This document shows, one piece after another, positions 1 to 12,300 of a stretch of 64,000 nucleotides of DNA; position 1 is the first letter of the stretch, and each line of letters opens with the position of its first letter. The notes under the pieces were generated by a model. The model had not been told where the DNA came from. It worked only from the letters and a program-made list of their open reading frames with translations, and made no database searches. The stretch lies in assembly GCF_963584025.1 (NCBI RefSeq), contig NC_083630.1:5454501-5518500 (forward strand), given 5' to 3'. This DNA is from Labrus mixtus (lineage: Eukaryota > Chordata > Actinopteri > Labriformes > Labridae). The position numbers were made by a program, and so were the translations under genes.

Positions 1-2295
1 GACAGCTCTTTGGCTGCAAACAGCAGACTGTGTGCTGCAGGACGGCTTCTATTACTGTTGCAAACATCAGCAGGAGCATGCACAAGGCTCACTCTGCAAC
101 ACAAACAGGCTCACAAATTTAAAAAATAAATACAAAAAACATTCAGAGATCAAAGCATAAACATTTTCTCCCACACAAGTTCACATGTACATGCTGCATA
201 GAGTAGAATACAAATACCTTCTCACTCTCACACATTCTTAGCGTAGCAATCACAGACATCCAAATCAGTGCCTGCTCGGCTCCAGAGAAGATTTCATTGG
301 CCTTTTTTTTTTTCTTTCTCTTTAGACTGCTATCAAACGCATATGTTAAATCAATGGCATATTGCATCTTTTCTGCTGCACAGTCCAATCATAAAAAAGG
401 CAGAGATCTGGTTCAGGGTTTACAGAGGGGACAGTTGCATAATGGGACTAACTCAGAAAAGGATCCCAGAGGATGTTACAGTACACTGATGCATGGTTTG
501 ATATGTTGGATGCTAAATACAGATATCTAACAACACATGTTCTGTGTTACTACGTATTTAATTAATGCTCATTGTGGTAAGATTTGGGGAATCTGTCATT
601 TTGTAACAAACAAAATCCCACATTCCTATGCAGGGTTTGTATTGTTTGTACTTCTGTGTGGAAATAAAGGAATCTAACTATGCATTGCATCATAATGAGA
701 CTTCAAAATATGGTAATTTCCCGTTGTCTGGATCCCTCTTATGCTTAGAGTTTAGCATTTTATTCTCCCTCTCAGCGGCCATATATTATTGAAACATATT
801 TATTTTTAAAGAGGACTCAGTCTTGTGGTGATGTATGATCTTGCTCTTCCTGTTTAATTTAATTTTATTGTATGATAGTTTGTATCCTGTACTGTTCTGT
901 CTTTTATTGGTGTGCTTTTCTGGTTCTGTTTATTTGTGTTGTAGAGTTTTTGGTAGTTTATAAATTCTGTAGTGTGTAGAATCAGTTGAATTGCTCCATA
1001 CTCTCCGTCCCTATACAAATAAATGTGAAATAAATACATTATTATTATATGCACCATTATAAAGTTCTCAACTCTGGGTCAGGAGGACCCAACCTGAGAA
1101 TGACTTTGAGGACAGAGTCTGGTGGGATTTTTTTTTTAGAATACTGTTGAAGATTTTAAGTCCAAAATGTAACTGCATCAGCAACTCCCACTGGACAACT
1201 GTCAGTCACTCCCTCTCTTCCCCTCAACACACAGTATTTGTAATTGGAACTGCTTGTCTTCATGTCTGTCTGTGCCAAAAATCAAGTCAGCTCAAATGTG
1301 ATCATTTCCCTTTAAGTCACAAGAAAAGAGGCAAAAAGAGTGAAAGAAGTCAGATGTTTACAACCCTGCATATGTCTTCTTCAGCTGTACCCACAGTCCA
1401 CTTTGCTTCTCAGTCCCTTTTCTCTCTTTTATTTCTCTATGTTGTTGAACCTCTCCCCCCCTTTGCCTCAGTTTCTCTGGCTTTGTATTCCTCCCTGCAT
1501 GTCTCTTGTTGTGTCAGTGTGTAAGAAGAAGATGCAACGCTGTTCCCGTCAGCTGTGTGGATAAAACAGTTGACTCTGCGCTTGCGGGCACAGTGAGAGT
1601 GCTGCCTGAAAGCCAGTGTTCGTGTTTGTGCAAGATGTGTATTTTTGTGCATTGTGTGTGTGTGTGTAAAAGAGTGTAAAAGCTAGAGGGAAGATCTCCC
1701 CATGCAGAATCCCATAGCGCAAGTGCAGCGGAAGAAACTGATTGGAGGCATTTTGTGAGTTTAATTTGTTGGTTCTTCAGGACTGTGTGTGTTTATGTCG
1801 GGGTGTCTGTGTTATCAGAAGTGGGAGTTGGGCAAATGAGTTGTGTACAGGGAGCTCTCCAATCTGTTTCAGGCAGGAGCCGGGGACATTTGGCAGACTG
1901 ACAGTGAAGTGAATGAGTTATAAAACAATACTGACTGAGCTACTGATGCCAAACACCAGATGTAACATACAACAGTTCTTCCTGTCTTTTAACATTGCTG
2001 TCACAAAGACACTTGTGCCACATTTCACATGATAATGTCCTATTCTTTCTATAGAAATACAATCTGTGGCAGTTCAAACTTTAGCAAAGGTGGAGAGCCT
2101 GTCGCAACTGCCAAAATGATTCCTCAATACGGTTTCACTTTCCTGAGAACTTATCTTGTGTGTAAAATCACATCTTCTTCTCTGATCTAGAAGCTGTCCC
2201 GCTGGATATAAGGATTTTTTAAATATGGGGTGGAAAAATATCCAGACTGTTACAAACCACAGTCTTGGCTTTTTTAAAGATTGTTTAAAAAATAC
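1..2295. other. No gene seen; AT-rich noncoding DNA
   Basis: No reading frame here looks like a real exon. The stretch holds a poly-T run near 303-313, a short (TG)n at 1653-1667 and a pyrimidine-rich segment around 1200-1510 that creates spurious open frames. A possible LINE-like tail at 846-1052 is listed separately. Confidence 0.6.
846..1052 (+). mobile_element. Possible LINE 3' tail
   Basis: A T-rich stretch ends in a run resembling the 3' untranslated region of fish non-LTR elements: it reads tacaaataaatgtgaaata and then ends in ATT-type short repeats at about 1041-1052. There is no coding part to confirm it, so this rests only on tail style. Ordinary AT-rich DNA could look the same. 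Confidence 0.22.
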
Positions 2296-2803
2296 TTAAA
2301 CGTACAGTATGTAAATTCCACCGCCAGGGGGGTCTTAATCAAAATAATAATGAAAGATGACAACGAGGCTGGTGGGCAATCATGGGAGTGATTCTCTCTG
2401 CTTTTCCAACCACTCCCCAGATTAAAACAAACTCAGAGTTGATCCTAGTCAAGACTAATGGGCAAAACAGAAATGAGGATGAGAATATCTTTACAGACGA
2501 TGTACAAGTTTAATTACATAACGTTGTTATCACAGAAACACAAACAGCAACCATACGGCAGCTTTCAGTAGCAGTTCACGCTTCCTTGTGCAGTTGATGT
2601 AACATTTGGTGTTTCCATGGCAACTCTGTCATGGTGGCGTCAATAATATATAAGTTACAACTATAAAATTAAGAATTTCTCTGGCTTTGATAACTTTTGG
2701 AAATAATATAGTTGATCTCAAGAAAAAAATAAAACATAGGTTAAGTCAATTTTTTATTGATTAAGATATTTTAGTGTAAATATTTTACACATTACACCTT
2801 TAA
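2296..2803. mobile_element. TTAA-flanked MITE (non-autonomous DNA transposon)
   Basis: TTAA occurs at both ends (2296-2299 and 2800-2803). The left end reads AAACGTACAGTATGTAAAT, and the reverse complement of the right end reads AAAGGTGTAATGTGTAAAAT, so the termini form diverged inverted repeats. There is no transposase frame inside. The interior (CCGCCAGGGGGG box, ccatggcaactctgtcatgg, TTTTTTATTGATTAAGATAT) matches a fish MITE family I recall. TTAA target duplication is known for piggyBac and Kolobok superfamilies; which one applies is not shown here. Confidence 0.68.
2321..2332 (+). promoter_or_regulatory. CTCF-like core inside MITE
   Basis: CCGCCAGGGGGG resembles the vertebrate CTCF core (CCACCAGGGGGCGC type). 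It lies 25 bp inside the left end of the MITE. This copy lacks the usual GCGC 3' part and reads GGTCTT instead, so binding may be weak or lost. Confidence 0.28.
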
Positions 2804-3719
2804 ATTGTGCTGGTCAGAGGTGAAAAATGTGAAAAATAAAACACTAAGCCAAGCTAAATTCAGATCTGCACTCAGGACATACTTAATGTGATATCATACA
2901 TATATTATTCTTTATTATCTGTCGTCTTCAAGAGGTTTGTGAGGGAGGTTTACTTTTGTCCCTGAGTCAGGGTGAATAGTAAGCTAAAATTGACGAAATG
3001 GAGGTTGAACTTTGTCACACAGGATGTCAAATAATGTTCAATAATATTAAGCATTAAATAATACTGTTCAGTTGTGATTAATATATTAGATCTATGTCAT
3101 GATAATACGAGAGCATTGTATTGTAATTTTGCTGCAGGGGAGAGCACCCTGAGGACAGAATAATAAACCAGATGTGAAGCCAAGTCAGGTCAATTATTTA
3201 TAGGCTTCACTTCAAAACAATGTCAGTCAATGTGCAGAACTAAAATGTGAATTAATTTTTACATTAATGTGTGAAATACAAAGGGCACATGAAGACAGAT
3301 AAAGTGAAGAGAGAGAATAAGAACCGTCCTGAAGTTGATAACCTTTAGGGAGACTGAAAACCAAAGATCAGAGGAAGATCAGAGAAACTTTAGAAAATGG
3401 AGAGTAACACATAATGGAGATGAGTATGCTAGCCTACATCCACAGACAATGGGAAAAGCACAATCATGCCTGGGTTTTATCTGGCACTGTAGAAAGGACA
3501 AAATTAATTGGACTGAAGATCAAAGGGGGTTGGGAGGTGGAAGAGGAGCAGAGTAAAATGGAACCTGGAGATACTCTGTAAGGAAAGGGCAAAAAGAAGA
3601 GAGGAAAAGTTCCTGTTTCTTCAATGTAGTTGTTTTTTAAGCAACTAAACTACAGTTCTTCATGACTTTCAATACATCAACTACTCAACTTGGTGTGTAA
3701 CTGTAGCACGCAAGATCTC
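2804..3719. other. No feature seen
   Basis: AT-rich unique-looking DNA with no exon-like frame, repeat array or recognisable element. A purine-rich patch at about 3330-3610 yields open frames of biased composition only. Confidence 0.6.
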
Positions 3720-3950
3720 CATGATTGTTTACTTTCACTTTGCGATTACCGCTTTACCCCGCCCCAGACCTTGTTGTCCAATGTTTGAATGCTCTTTGCA
3801 CACATGTGGTTTTATTTACAAATTCTGGGCCTCTTGCGAAAAGTGCAATGTGAAACCGAACCACACCAAACCTAAAAAGAAACATTGTATTTTGTCTGGA
3901 CCCAAGAAAGCCAACTAAATTACTTTCCTGGTGTGAATACATCTTTAAGG
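3720..3950. mobile_element. Possible DNA-transposon remnant
   Basis: The segment runs from a tttactttcactttgcgatt start through gaaccacaccaaacctaaaa to tcctggtgtgaatacatctt. Read on the minus strand it resembles fish elements that begin near gtattcacaccagg and contain repeated gttcgg/accaaacc wording. No clear terminal inverted repeats or target duplication were found. The identification is from memory of repeat style. Confidence 0.28.
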
Positions 3951-5859
3951 AACATACAATGTCTGATCAAATGTGTCTACAGCATATAACAACAACATGA
4001 ATACCAGTACCTAAAGAAACTAAGGTTTTGTTTTTGATGGAAACATTTCTTGTGAATACTTCTTGTCTTTTTGTTGGGTTTTAGGTACAAACCACAATTG
4101 CATTATGATAGATTTTAGAAAATGCTCTTTAGTTACCCTGTCTACTGGTGTAGTCTTCACTTTTGAATAGAAATGGGTGAGAAAACTAGAGCTGAATAAC
4201 AGTAGTTAACAAATGTGATAATGTCACAGCTATAGTGTGTTGTGATGCTGATGACAGCTGTGTTTACATTTATGACTCAGTGAACTACACTGGACTATTT
4301 AAGCAACTTTACACCGCTAATTACCTTTTTTTTTTTCCATAACACAGAATTTATGGAAACAATATTAGCCCTCACTTGTGTTCAGGGTTACTGATAAAAC
4401 ACATTTATAACATGCTCTAAGCATAATGCACTGATTACAAATCAACAAGTTTCAAGGGGAATTCTGGCCCAGTATTGCATTCGAAAACATTCCTATATCA
4501 TGTGTGCCTTCTTCTAAATCGCTCCTATAAAACACAGCTTAATGAGAACCATCAGCTCATTTCCAATGAGCCATAAACCAATGAGTGTGTCTGAATAAAA
4601 CTAGCGGCTATACAGTCCCTGGCTCAACAATTAACAAGCAAATCTGTTAAGTGAAACATAACCCTCGGGCAAGTTTATATCACAACTTTTTGTTATTTAT
4701 ATTACATGCTGACTCTACATCCTCTCCCTCCCTTTCCATCTGCCACTCTTTTCTCTCTGTTTTGACAGCAGAAAGCTCAGCTCTCTCTCCTCATCCACCC
4801 TTTTGTCTTTCCATCCCTCGCCACAAGAAGAACAGGTGACTCATGTTGTAAATCTCATACTGATGTTTTAGTCAGTGTAAGAAGTTCGATAAGGACAGTT
4901 ATTGTTTAAACACAGTGTGGGTTGTAGACAGTACATTCCATTGTGTTTATTGCATTACAATGTTTGCCATTTTCCCAATGGCACTACAACTGGTTTAGCG
5001 CAATCCCCGTCACTAAAGCCAAACCCTTGGGCATGTTCTGGAGGAACTTTGTAAAGAGACACAATTTGCTTTTCTTCTTTTTAGTTTTTTCATGCTGAGC
5101 CTAAATTCCCAAAATCTATGCCTAGTACTCCATCTGTACCTTTTCTTTTATATCTGTAATTGTTCAATTTGCTCACTAACTTTTTTTTAAAGTGTATAAA
5201 TATAGGTCATATCTCCTCTTCTCTCTATTTAAGTTTATGTGACCTGCTTGTCCGAGTGTGTGTCTGTGTTCTGGCCTCCCAATCTTCTCCATCAATGGAG
5301 AACATGTGGTAATAACAGCGCTCTATCACAGCCATGCCTGCACTGCATAGCCAATGCAGCAGCATTAGCAAGCAGAGGTGTCGGTGTCGACATCAAAAGT
5401 AAGCTATGAGCTGAGTGACACAAATGGACAGACTTCTCCCCTTCTGGTCTAAAAAGATGATAGGCACAGAAAATTATGAGCTAACACAATGTCAGAGTCA
5501 TTTTCTTGAACTAGAGAATTTTGAAAATTTTAGGGGGGAAAAAGTATTTTTCGTTTAGTGTATTATTTTTCTTATAATTTCTCAAAAAGATTGACATATT
5601 TTTCCTTCCTTGGCCTTTCAGTATGTCGTCAGGATAACTTTATCCAATAACTTTATCCGTTTTATCAATAGTTTTTTTTCTTTTGAAAAACAATCCAAGA
5701 GTCTCTACCAAATTGCTAAATGAGAGATTACATTTAGTTGCACAAACTTGTGGAAGAACAGACAGCCAGAAAAACATCCAATTTGAAACATTGTTGAAGA
5801 TTACTATTCACTGAAATAAAAGTAAGTGAACTTGTTTACCATACAGCTGATTTAACAAT
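3951..5859. other. No feature seen
   Basis: AT-rich DNA without exon-like frames. It contains a T-run near 4327-4336 and a pyrimidine-rich patch at 4720-4830. No splice-bounded coding segment or repeat family was recognised. Confidence 0.6.
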
Positions 5860-5950
5860 TGATCGATTTATTGAATCCTGTATTGTCCCGATGGGAATGT
5901 GTTTCGCACCACGAGCAAAGAAGAACACAAATAACACAGACAGCAACAAC
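5860..5950 (-). mobile_element. Possible LINE 3' tail
   Basis: On the plus strand the text runs from tcgatttattgaatcctgta through attgtcccgatgggaatgtg to agcaacaaccgtacagg. This resembles the reverse complement of fish LINE tails of the type that end in gggacaataaag. No coding remnant is attached, so support is weak. Confidence 0.25.
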
Positions 5951-7077
5951 CGTACAGGACAACACATGATGAACATGAAACTAAACTCTGAAGAAAAATT
6001 TACTTTTACCAGAAGCCACTTCTGACCTGCAGTCAATTTATTTGATACAAAACAATTTGTAACACTGCAACATCAATCGAATCCATAAAGAAGCAGAGGT
6101 TATTCACAAATGAATTGAGCAGTGATTGTCCTCTTTTGGAGCACATGGATATGAATGCACAAAAATGAAACAACTGTCCTTTTCATGGTGCAATGATATC
6201 ATGTACTTTTATTTATGTGTAGGCTTCCTTCAGCACCATTCACTAAATCTGATAAACATGGCTCGTCATCACAGTATCACACTGCTGGATTCACTGACGA
6301 AACCAAAAGCAAGGACGAATCATGGTGTTTGCATTTAGTTTCTGGAAGCGTCATTATTGTGAGAGTAGCATCAGTGTAGTGCGTCAACAAAAGAGCTTCA
6401 ACACAATGGAAAATACGACGCCAAATGACAGCTGTGACAAATCCTCTTGTTCAAAACCAATTACATTTCTCCTCAGAGGAAAAATGCATTACATTCCCTT
6501 CGCCTGACCTCACCTTTCTAAATGGACAGAATATAGAGACTAAAAGCTGCACTTCACTTCTACACACATAAATAGAGCAGGAGAATGTCAGTGGTTTTAC
6601 CTCAATATACTGTAGGTAGTCCAAGTCAAAGCACTGCATTAAAGCAACATGAAAACCTACTTCTATCTTAAGAAATCTCTCAGACAAAGAAAACCTGCTT
6701 TTATCTGTGATGTCCCCGCAAGCTCAGAAAACCAACAGACAGAACTATCATCCATCCCTCACACCTTTTACTCGCTCCTGTTTAATCTTTTTTTTGTCAT
6801 TCAAAGCTCTCTTCGTATTCTCTCACGTACCCCATCTCTCATTTCACACCTTTTTTTTTTGTCCATTACCGGTCCCTGTTTTGCCCTTGTATTGCTGTTA
6901 CTCTATTTTTTTTTAAATAATTTTCAACACCTTCTTCATTTCACATCTCTGCAGCACTCGCTGTTACCCATCATCACCCCGGCTTTCACAGCCCCACTCT
7001 TTATCACCTATTGAACTACTCATATTTGTGATATCCCTCTTTACATCTGCACAGCTTCAACATGTCCTCACTCACGT
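5951..7077. other. No gene seen; pyrimidine-rich patch
   Basis: No supported feature. A T/C-rich patch at 6740-7010 is free of stops for 121 codons in one frame. The translation is Leu/Ser/Phe-rich low complexity and is not credible as a protein. Confidence 0.6.
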
Positions 7078-7113
7078 GTTCATTGTTATGCAGATGATAC
7101 TCAGTTATACATA
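7078..7113 (+). pseudogene. LINE reverse-transcriptase YADD box, isolated relic
   Basis: Twelve codons translate to VHCYADDTQLYI. This is the catalytic palm motif (Y-A-D-D) of L2/CR1/Rex1-type non-LTR reverse transcriptases, where the phrase F-H-C-Y-A-D-D-T-Q-L-Y is standard. The frame continues TEATLN to a stop at 7132-7134, and upstream codons do not resemble the family. This is therefore a tiny surviving island of a decayed element. The aspartate pair is intact but the enzyme is not. Chance identity over 12 codons is unlikely, though the surroundings give no further support. Confidence 0.5.
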
Positions 7114-8226
7114 ACTGAGGCCACATTAAACTAATTGGTTAATAAAAATCAAAGCATCTTTACACATCTCCACTATCTTACAGTTTAGGCAAAGATTATT
7201 TTGGAATGAGTTGAAACAGATTACAGATAACAGATTATGTGATGAAATTGATGATTACAAACATACGACTTCATAGATAATTAAAATCTCCCTACCAGCA
7301 GACAATATGTTAGGAATCTAGCATGTGAGTCATAATTTTATTTTCAACATCCTGAACTGTTCTATTCAACCGTCTAAACTGGGACAGAAATCGTTTTTGG
7401 CTTTGTAATGACACTGCCTTTTTATTTGTTTCCAACTAGACTGTGATGTGTAATGCACAATTTAAATCACATCCCGTGGAGCTTCATCATTTTCTTCCAG
7501 CCGGGGGATGTTGTGTTCGATTCTTCTCCTTGATTCAGTGTCAGGCAGGTATTTTTGCACATGGGGTGGCATGGCAAAGTAAGAACTGTGAGCTCTAAAT
7601 TAATTCAGCACTGTTCCAGTGTTGTGTTTCATGCTTTCAAAATGCATTTTGTCGTTCCCATTACTGCATCACTGAAGATATTTACTGTGGATACAGTATC
7701 TGATATCATTGACACAGATCTACAAAAGAGTTCATTATTTCAAGAAATAAGTCTTGTGAAATTACCATCAACGAAGACCATCAGAAACAAAAATGTTTAT
7801 TTCTATAATGTAATTGTTAAGGCCTCTGACCACTGCCACAGGGATACTGGTACAATCCCAATACTGGTCCGTTGGTAAAATAAAACGAAGACATGTTTTG
7901 AGTAGAAAATACAACGCAGGTTTGTACAGAACAAGATCAGTAAAGCAATAACACATACTGATTTGTCAAATATGCTGCTGAAGTCAACACAAGATGACAT
8001 GGTCAAGTAAGCTGATTTATTCTCGTTATTCAGAGCAACAAATCAAACTACCTCATAACAAGCAGGTGGCTGTTTAAATATGGTGAACACAAGGGCATTT
8101 CTTTTAAGAAATTGGTTGCAAATTGGACACTCCCTCCTTCATGCCCACTACTCTCTGTCAGTTAAAGGTCCTACCTTCACAAAATGGCCCTAACTTTAGC
8201 TAGACTCCTCAGTAGTCCCCCAGTAG
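7114..8226. other. No gene seen
   Basis: AT-rich DNA. An open plus-strand frame at 7555-7878 (107 codons) has no motif, membrane segment or splice signals, and its codon use matches the local base composition. The DNA just upstream of 8227 may belong to the LINE remnant. Confidence 0.55.
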
Positions 8227-8322
8227 TGGGATGAATTACCAAACTCCATTTGATCCTCAGAGTCCCTGTTCACCTTTAAGATAGAGCTAAAGACCCTGCT
8301 CTTTCATGAACACATATGCACT
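8227..8322 (+). pseudogene. LINE ORF2 C-terminus, degenerate
   Basis: The frame from TGG at 8227 reads WDELPNSI, a stop codon at 8251-8253, then SSESLFTFKIELKTLLF. This is the C-terminal signature of L2/Rex1-like non-LTR polyproteins, W-x-x-L-P-x-x-I-R-x-x-x-S-L-x-x-F-K-x-x-L-K-T-x-L-F. The family arginine after the isoleucine is replaced by the stop. Only this tail survives, and nothing upstream aligns by eye. An antisense LINE tail abuts it on the right. Confidence 0.55.
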
Positions 8323-8349
8323 TTAAGATATTGAATCTCTCAGTCCATC

Positions 8350-8419
8350 TTTGTTTGTATCAAACCAATTCATAACAAATGTTATCTCAAGACACTTTAC
8401 AAAAAGAGCAGGTCTAGAC
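8350..8419 (-). mobile_element. LINE 3' tail, minus strand
   Basis: Plus-strand text ataacaaatgttatctcaag followed by acactttacaaaaagagcag is the reverse complement of a common fish LINE 3' UTR phrase (tgtaaagtgtcttgagataa). The element's 3' end is toward lower coordinates. It therefore faces the plus-strand LINE C-terminus at 8227-8322. Confidence 0.5.
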
Positions 8420-9265
8420 ATCACCCTTTATTATATCGGTTACAAAGTGCCAACATGAATCCACCATGAGCACAGCACTTAGCAACATTTAGCAGAGTTA
8501 ATGCGTCCAGCATGTTGTAAACTAATTATCTTGAATTATTATGGTCTGTGGTTATTATACTGATTTGTTTTGGAAGACAGTGGATATACTCAGCCAGTAT
8601 CTCATAAAGAAATTGTGAGAATTGAAAAGGGAATACATTTAGTGTTGTGATCCACAGTGCATTCAAGTATTGAAAGCCACACTGTGTACAAAACATTATT
8701 AACATGATTAAAACACTTTACAAGTAGTCATGTATCTTGTGACACTATGGCTTTGTTAGACATAAGCAACAACCAGAATATGTTCATCTTATAAGGAAGA
8801 CCTAGAGGCAGGACACAGTCATTTTAAACCTCTACAGCATCACTACCTCTTCTGCACATCATATAAACTAACATGTGCTCAAGAGTTCACCTCTCTAGAT
8901 ATTTTATATTAAGTTTAATGAACAATGTAAAACTAACCTCTGACTATAAAGGGAAGCTCTTTTTTAGATGTCGGGCATTTGTCTAAGAAAACATTCAATT
9001 TTTCTTGGTTTATTTGATTGATAAAAATGTTGCCAGTATAATAGTTTGGTGTTTAAATGGGTAAGACAGAGAGGAGTGACTTACCATTTTCTCAGCCAAT
9101 TTTTCTCAAATTATTTATTTTGCACTGGGTTTCTTAAAAGGTTGCTCTCAGTGAAGGTCACAAGTGTGTTCACTAACTTACTTATCTAAGCTGCTTGGAT
9201 TTGAGGATTCTGGCTCATACTGAATTGGAATCATCATTGTGGCAGACACTGTGATATCACAATGT
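8420..9265. other. No feature seen
   Basis: AT-rich DNA with no exon-like frame and no recognised repeat. A 10-bp perfect palindrome, GTGATATCAC, sits at 9251-9260 just before the hairpin. Confidence 0.6.
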
Positions 9266-9301
9266 CCTTGTTCTAGAATGCCTGTGCATTCTAGAACAAG
9301 G
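9266..9301. repeat. Perfect 16-bp inverted repeat (hairpin)
   Basis: The left arm CCTTGTTCTAGAATGC (9266-9281) and right arm GCATTCTAGAACAAGG (9286-9301) are exact reverse complements around the 4-nt loop CTGT. Each arm contains TTCTAGAA, which matches the nTTCnnGAAn spacing of a heat-shock-factor site. The stem is too short for an ordinary microRNA precursor and is not followed by a T-run. Confidence 0.9.
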
Positions 9302-12300
9302 AGCCTCAGGTCCATCCCTCAGGATGTATTTTGCTAACATTTTTCCACCAGTATTTCTAGTTAGCCCATACCTTGATAATGATACTCAGAGTGGTTTGGT
9401 CCAGGGGGCCCAAAAAACAATTTTTTGAAAGTTGTTTTGGTCAAGACATGTAGAGTCACAAATTAACTCGTCAGAATTGCAATAGCCATACAAATTTGTC
9501 ATTTAGCACAGAGCATAAAGTAACAAAATAAGATGCTGGCACTTTCTGCTACTACATTTTAAGTTATTATCCCTAAAACTTATAAAAAGAAAGAAAAAAT
9601 AGATGCTGTGGCACAAAGCAGCAGTTTGAATCAAAGTATAAAAAGTCAAAAAGATCTTTTCCCATTCTGTTACTGCAGATAATATTTTCTCATTCCCTCT
9701 AGTAGCCTTTATTATTAACTTGGAGGGTTAACCTTTTGACCACTGTCGTCACTTTGTCCAGCTTGAGGCTGACTCACCAACTCTAAACCAAATCTACCCT
9801 CAGGTACAAATAAATCAACCCATCCAAACCCAACAGGAACCGAATGCTACAACTTTATTGTTGATGGGCTCTTATTTATTCCAAGAGGAAGGAAATGTGA
9901 GTGAAACTCAGAAAGTTGGAAACACAGATACATTGGCTTGTTGGAACATATTTAGGGAGACTCTGTGATGAAAAATCACTGAAAGGAGAGAAGTTAACCT
10001 TGAACGCGTAATAAACGTGCTAATTATTTCACACCACTGGCTTAGCTTACCATCAGTATGTTAGTTTTGCACGAGTGGCTCCTTAGAATACTAACAGTGT
10101 CAGTGCCATTCAACAATAAAAGATCAAAATGTGTTATAAAATATCCTTTGAAAATTTTACTATACAGCTTTTAGCCATTTATATGATTGGTTAAGAGAAT
10201 TGCAAAGGGTGTCAGGAATTAAAAACACATCATGGTGGTCTGACAAGTTGTGAGAAACTCCAGAATAATCCAATTTAATATTACACATCATATAAAAGTT
10301 TTACACTAGTGTCAACTTGTATTTGTCAATCAAAGATTTTGACATGCAAGGACATTTTGTCTCTTTCCAAATAATTTTTGTTCTTCTTCTCTTGTTTTTT
10401 TTAATAAGCTTACATACAGACGGTTTAGTATTAAGCCTCTCCCGCTCAGTCGGTTTCTCACTGTCCTTTCCGGATATTACCTAATCACTCACTTTTGCTT
10501 TCTCTGTCATTGTCTGGTTTCTTGTACTCTCTGTAAATGGCTAATTATAGCCACAGCCCTGAGCAGACATCCCAAAGACATCACTAATGATGGACAACTT
10601 GAACTTTTGTATTTGCTTTATGCATTCATGTTTGTGCTTCAACTGTCTTTCCCCATTGTGTTTCCTGCTCACTGTCTGTTACTTTTTGCTCACCTGTCTT
10701 CTGTCCTTCAGTCCCCAACAAGGTGATTCTTCCTATTAAGGACGAGTGTTGGCCAAGGAACAGGATGGCCATCACCAGCTGTACTCCTCGTCTTTGTTAC
10801 TGTCATTTCCTATGACTTCCTTCAACTTAATGTATTCGTTTCTCCAGCTATTTTTTCCGACCCTTCCCTCTTCTTTTCCTTGTCCTCCTTTATTATCTCA
10901 GTCTGTCATTCCCTCTCTCACCTCCTCAGCCCTGATTCCACCTTCCACCAGCTGTTGGTGCCTCCTAATAGCTGTCATGTTGATATGGATAGACTAGGAA
11001 CCTTTCGCCTCACACCTTGCAAATGTGGCTCATTAAAGTGGAGGGTGGGGAAGGTGAATTCTGCATCAAGCTTTGCCTGAGTTTTTCTGACAGGCCCACG
11101 CCCGGAACGCCCCTTACAAGGTGGTCATTAATGTTTAATTTTATTAAGGAGAGCCTGATTGCAACAAGCTCAAGGTTTTTTCAGTACATGGTGGACATTA
11201 ATTGAGACTAGGCAATGAATTTGATTAAAAGAGTTGAAGAAGTTGAGACAAAGGCAAGGGTTTAATTTCATGCTTTGACACTGAATATGGTTTGAGCTTA
11301 CAGGATCATATATGTGGGGCCAGACATCTTTTGCACACACAGATACAGAGAAAGGTGTGCTAAAAGAGCTAATCTTGAACAGATGAAACATGCGCACACA
11401 AAAGCAAGAACAATCTCTTTTTAGAAACGTCCAATTTATTTTGAAGCACCTCTGACAGCCAATCAAGCACAGATAAAATCAATCACCCACATATATCCAG
11501 ACACACCAAGACCAAACCAGGTCATACAAAAAGGCAATTTAATAACACTTAATCCACTTTGCTGGAAATGTAAACCTCATAACTACTAAAGAAGCATTTA
11601 GTGCAATATTTACATCAAATACACGCTCTAGAAAAGTCGCCCCAAAGCTCAGCAATAGTGACAAATTAGGCAGAACAAACAAGACAAGAAAACAAAGAGA
11701 GGAAAAACTGAAACTGTGAGACATGAAGCGTCTGTTGATGTTCAATTACACATTTCACAAGTGAACTGTGGGTAAATATCCAGAATCTCCTTCAAAAATG
11801 AACCAGCTGCCACACACACACCTACATCACAGCCCAGCAAAGACAGACCGCTACACAACACAAAACAAAGACTCAGCAGTCACCCTGCCTTCTGATATAA
11901 GTGAGATCATCATCTCTTTTCTGAAGTTGTAAGAGCATCGGCAGATAAATCAACGTGCTGTGAGAGTTGATGTTATTGGCAGATAGATTAAAAAGTAGTT
12001 TTAGACACTGAAAAATCGAGTTTATTTCACTCAGCTTCTCATACTCACAGCTTCTTCAGACTGTATGGGCAACATAATAAGACTCTGTTTGGCATCGTCA
12101 AACGTTCAAGGCATGCACTTAAAAGTTTGAATGGTTGAGTAAAACTTTAACTATAAGACGGTACAAATACACACAAAAAGAAACAAAGAAAGAGAAGAAA
12201 GCAGATTGTAATCAACAGGAGACTTACCTGAAGATGTCAATAGAGATGTCGCCAACAGGAAGCATGCAAAAGAAAAAAAAAGGATATAATATTAAAAATG

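Noticed and set aside
6649..7014. 121-codon plus-strand frame
   Set aside because: Pyrimidine-rich DNA gives a Ser/Leu/Phe-rich low-complexity translation without motifs.
7505..7560. tRNA-like GTTCGATTC box
   Set aside because: No A-box at the right distance and no SINE body around it.
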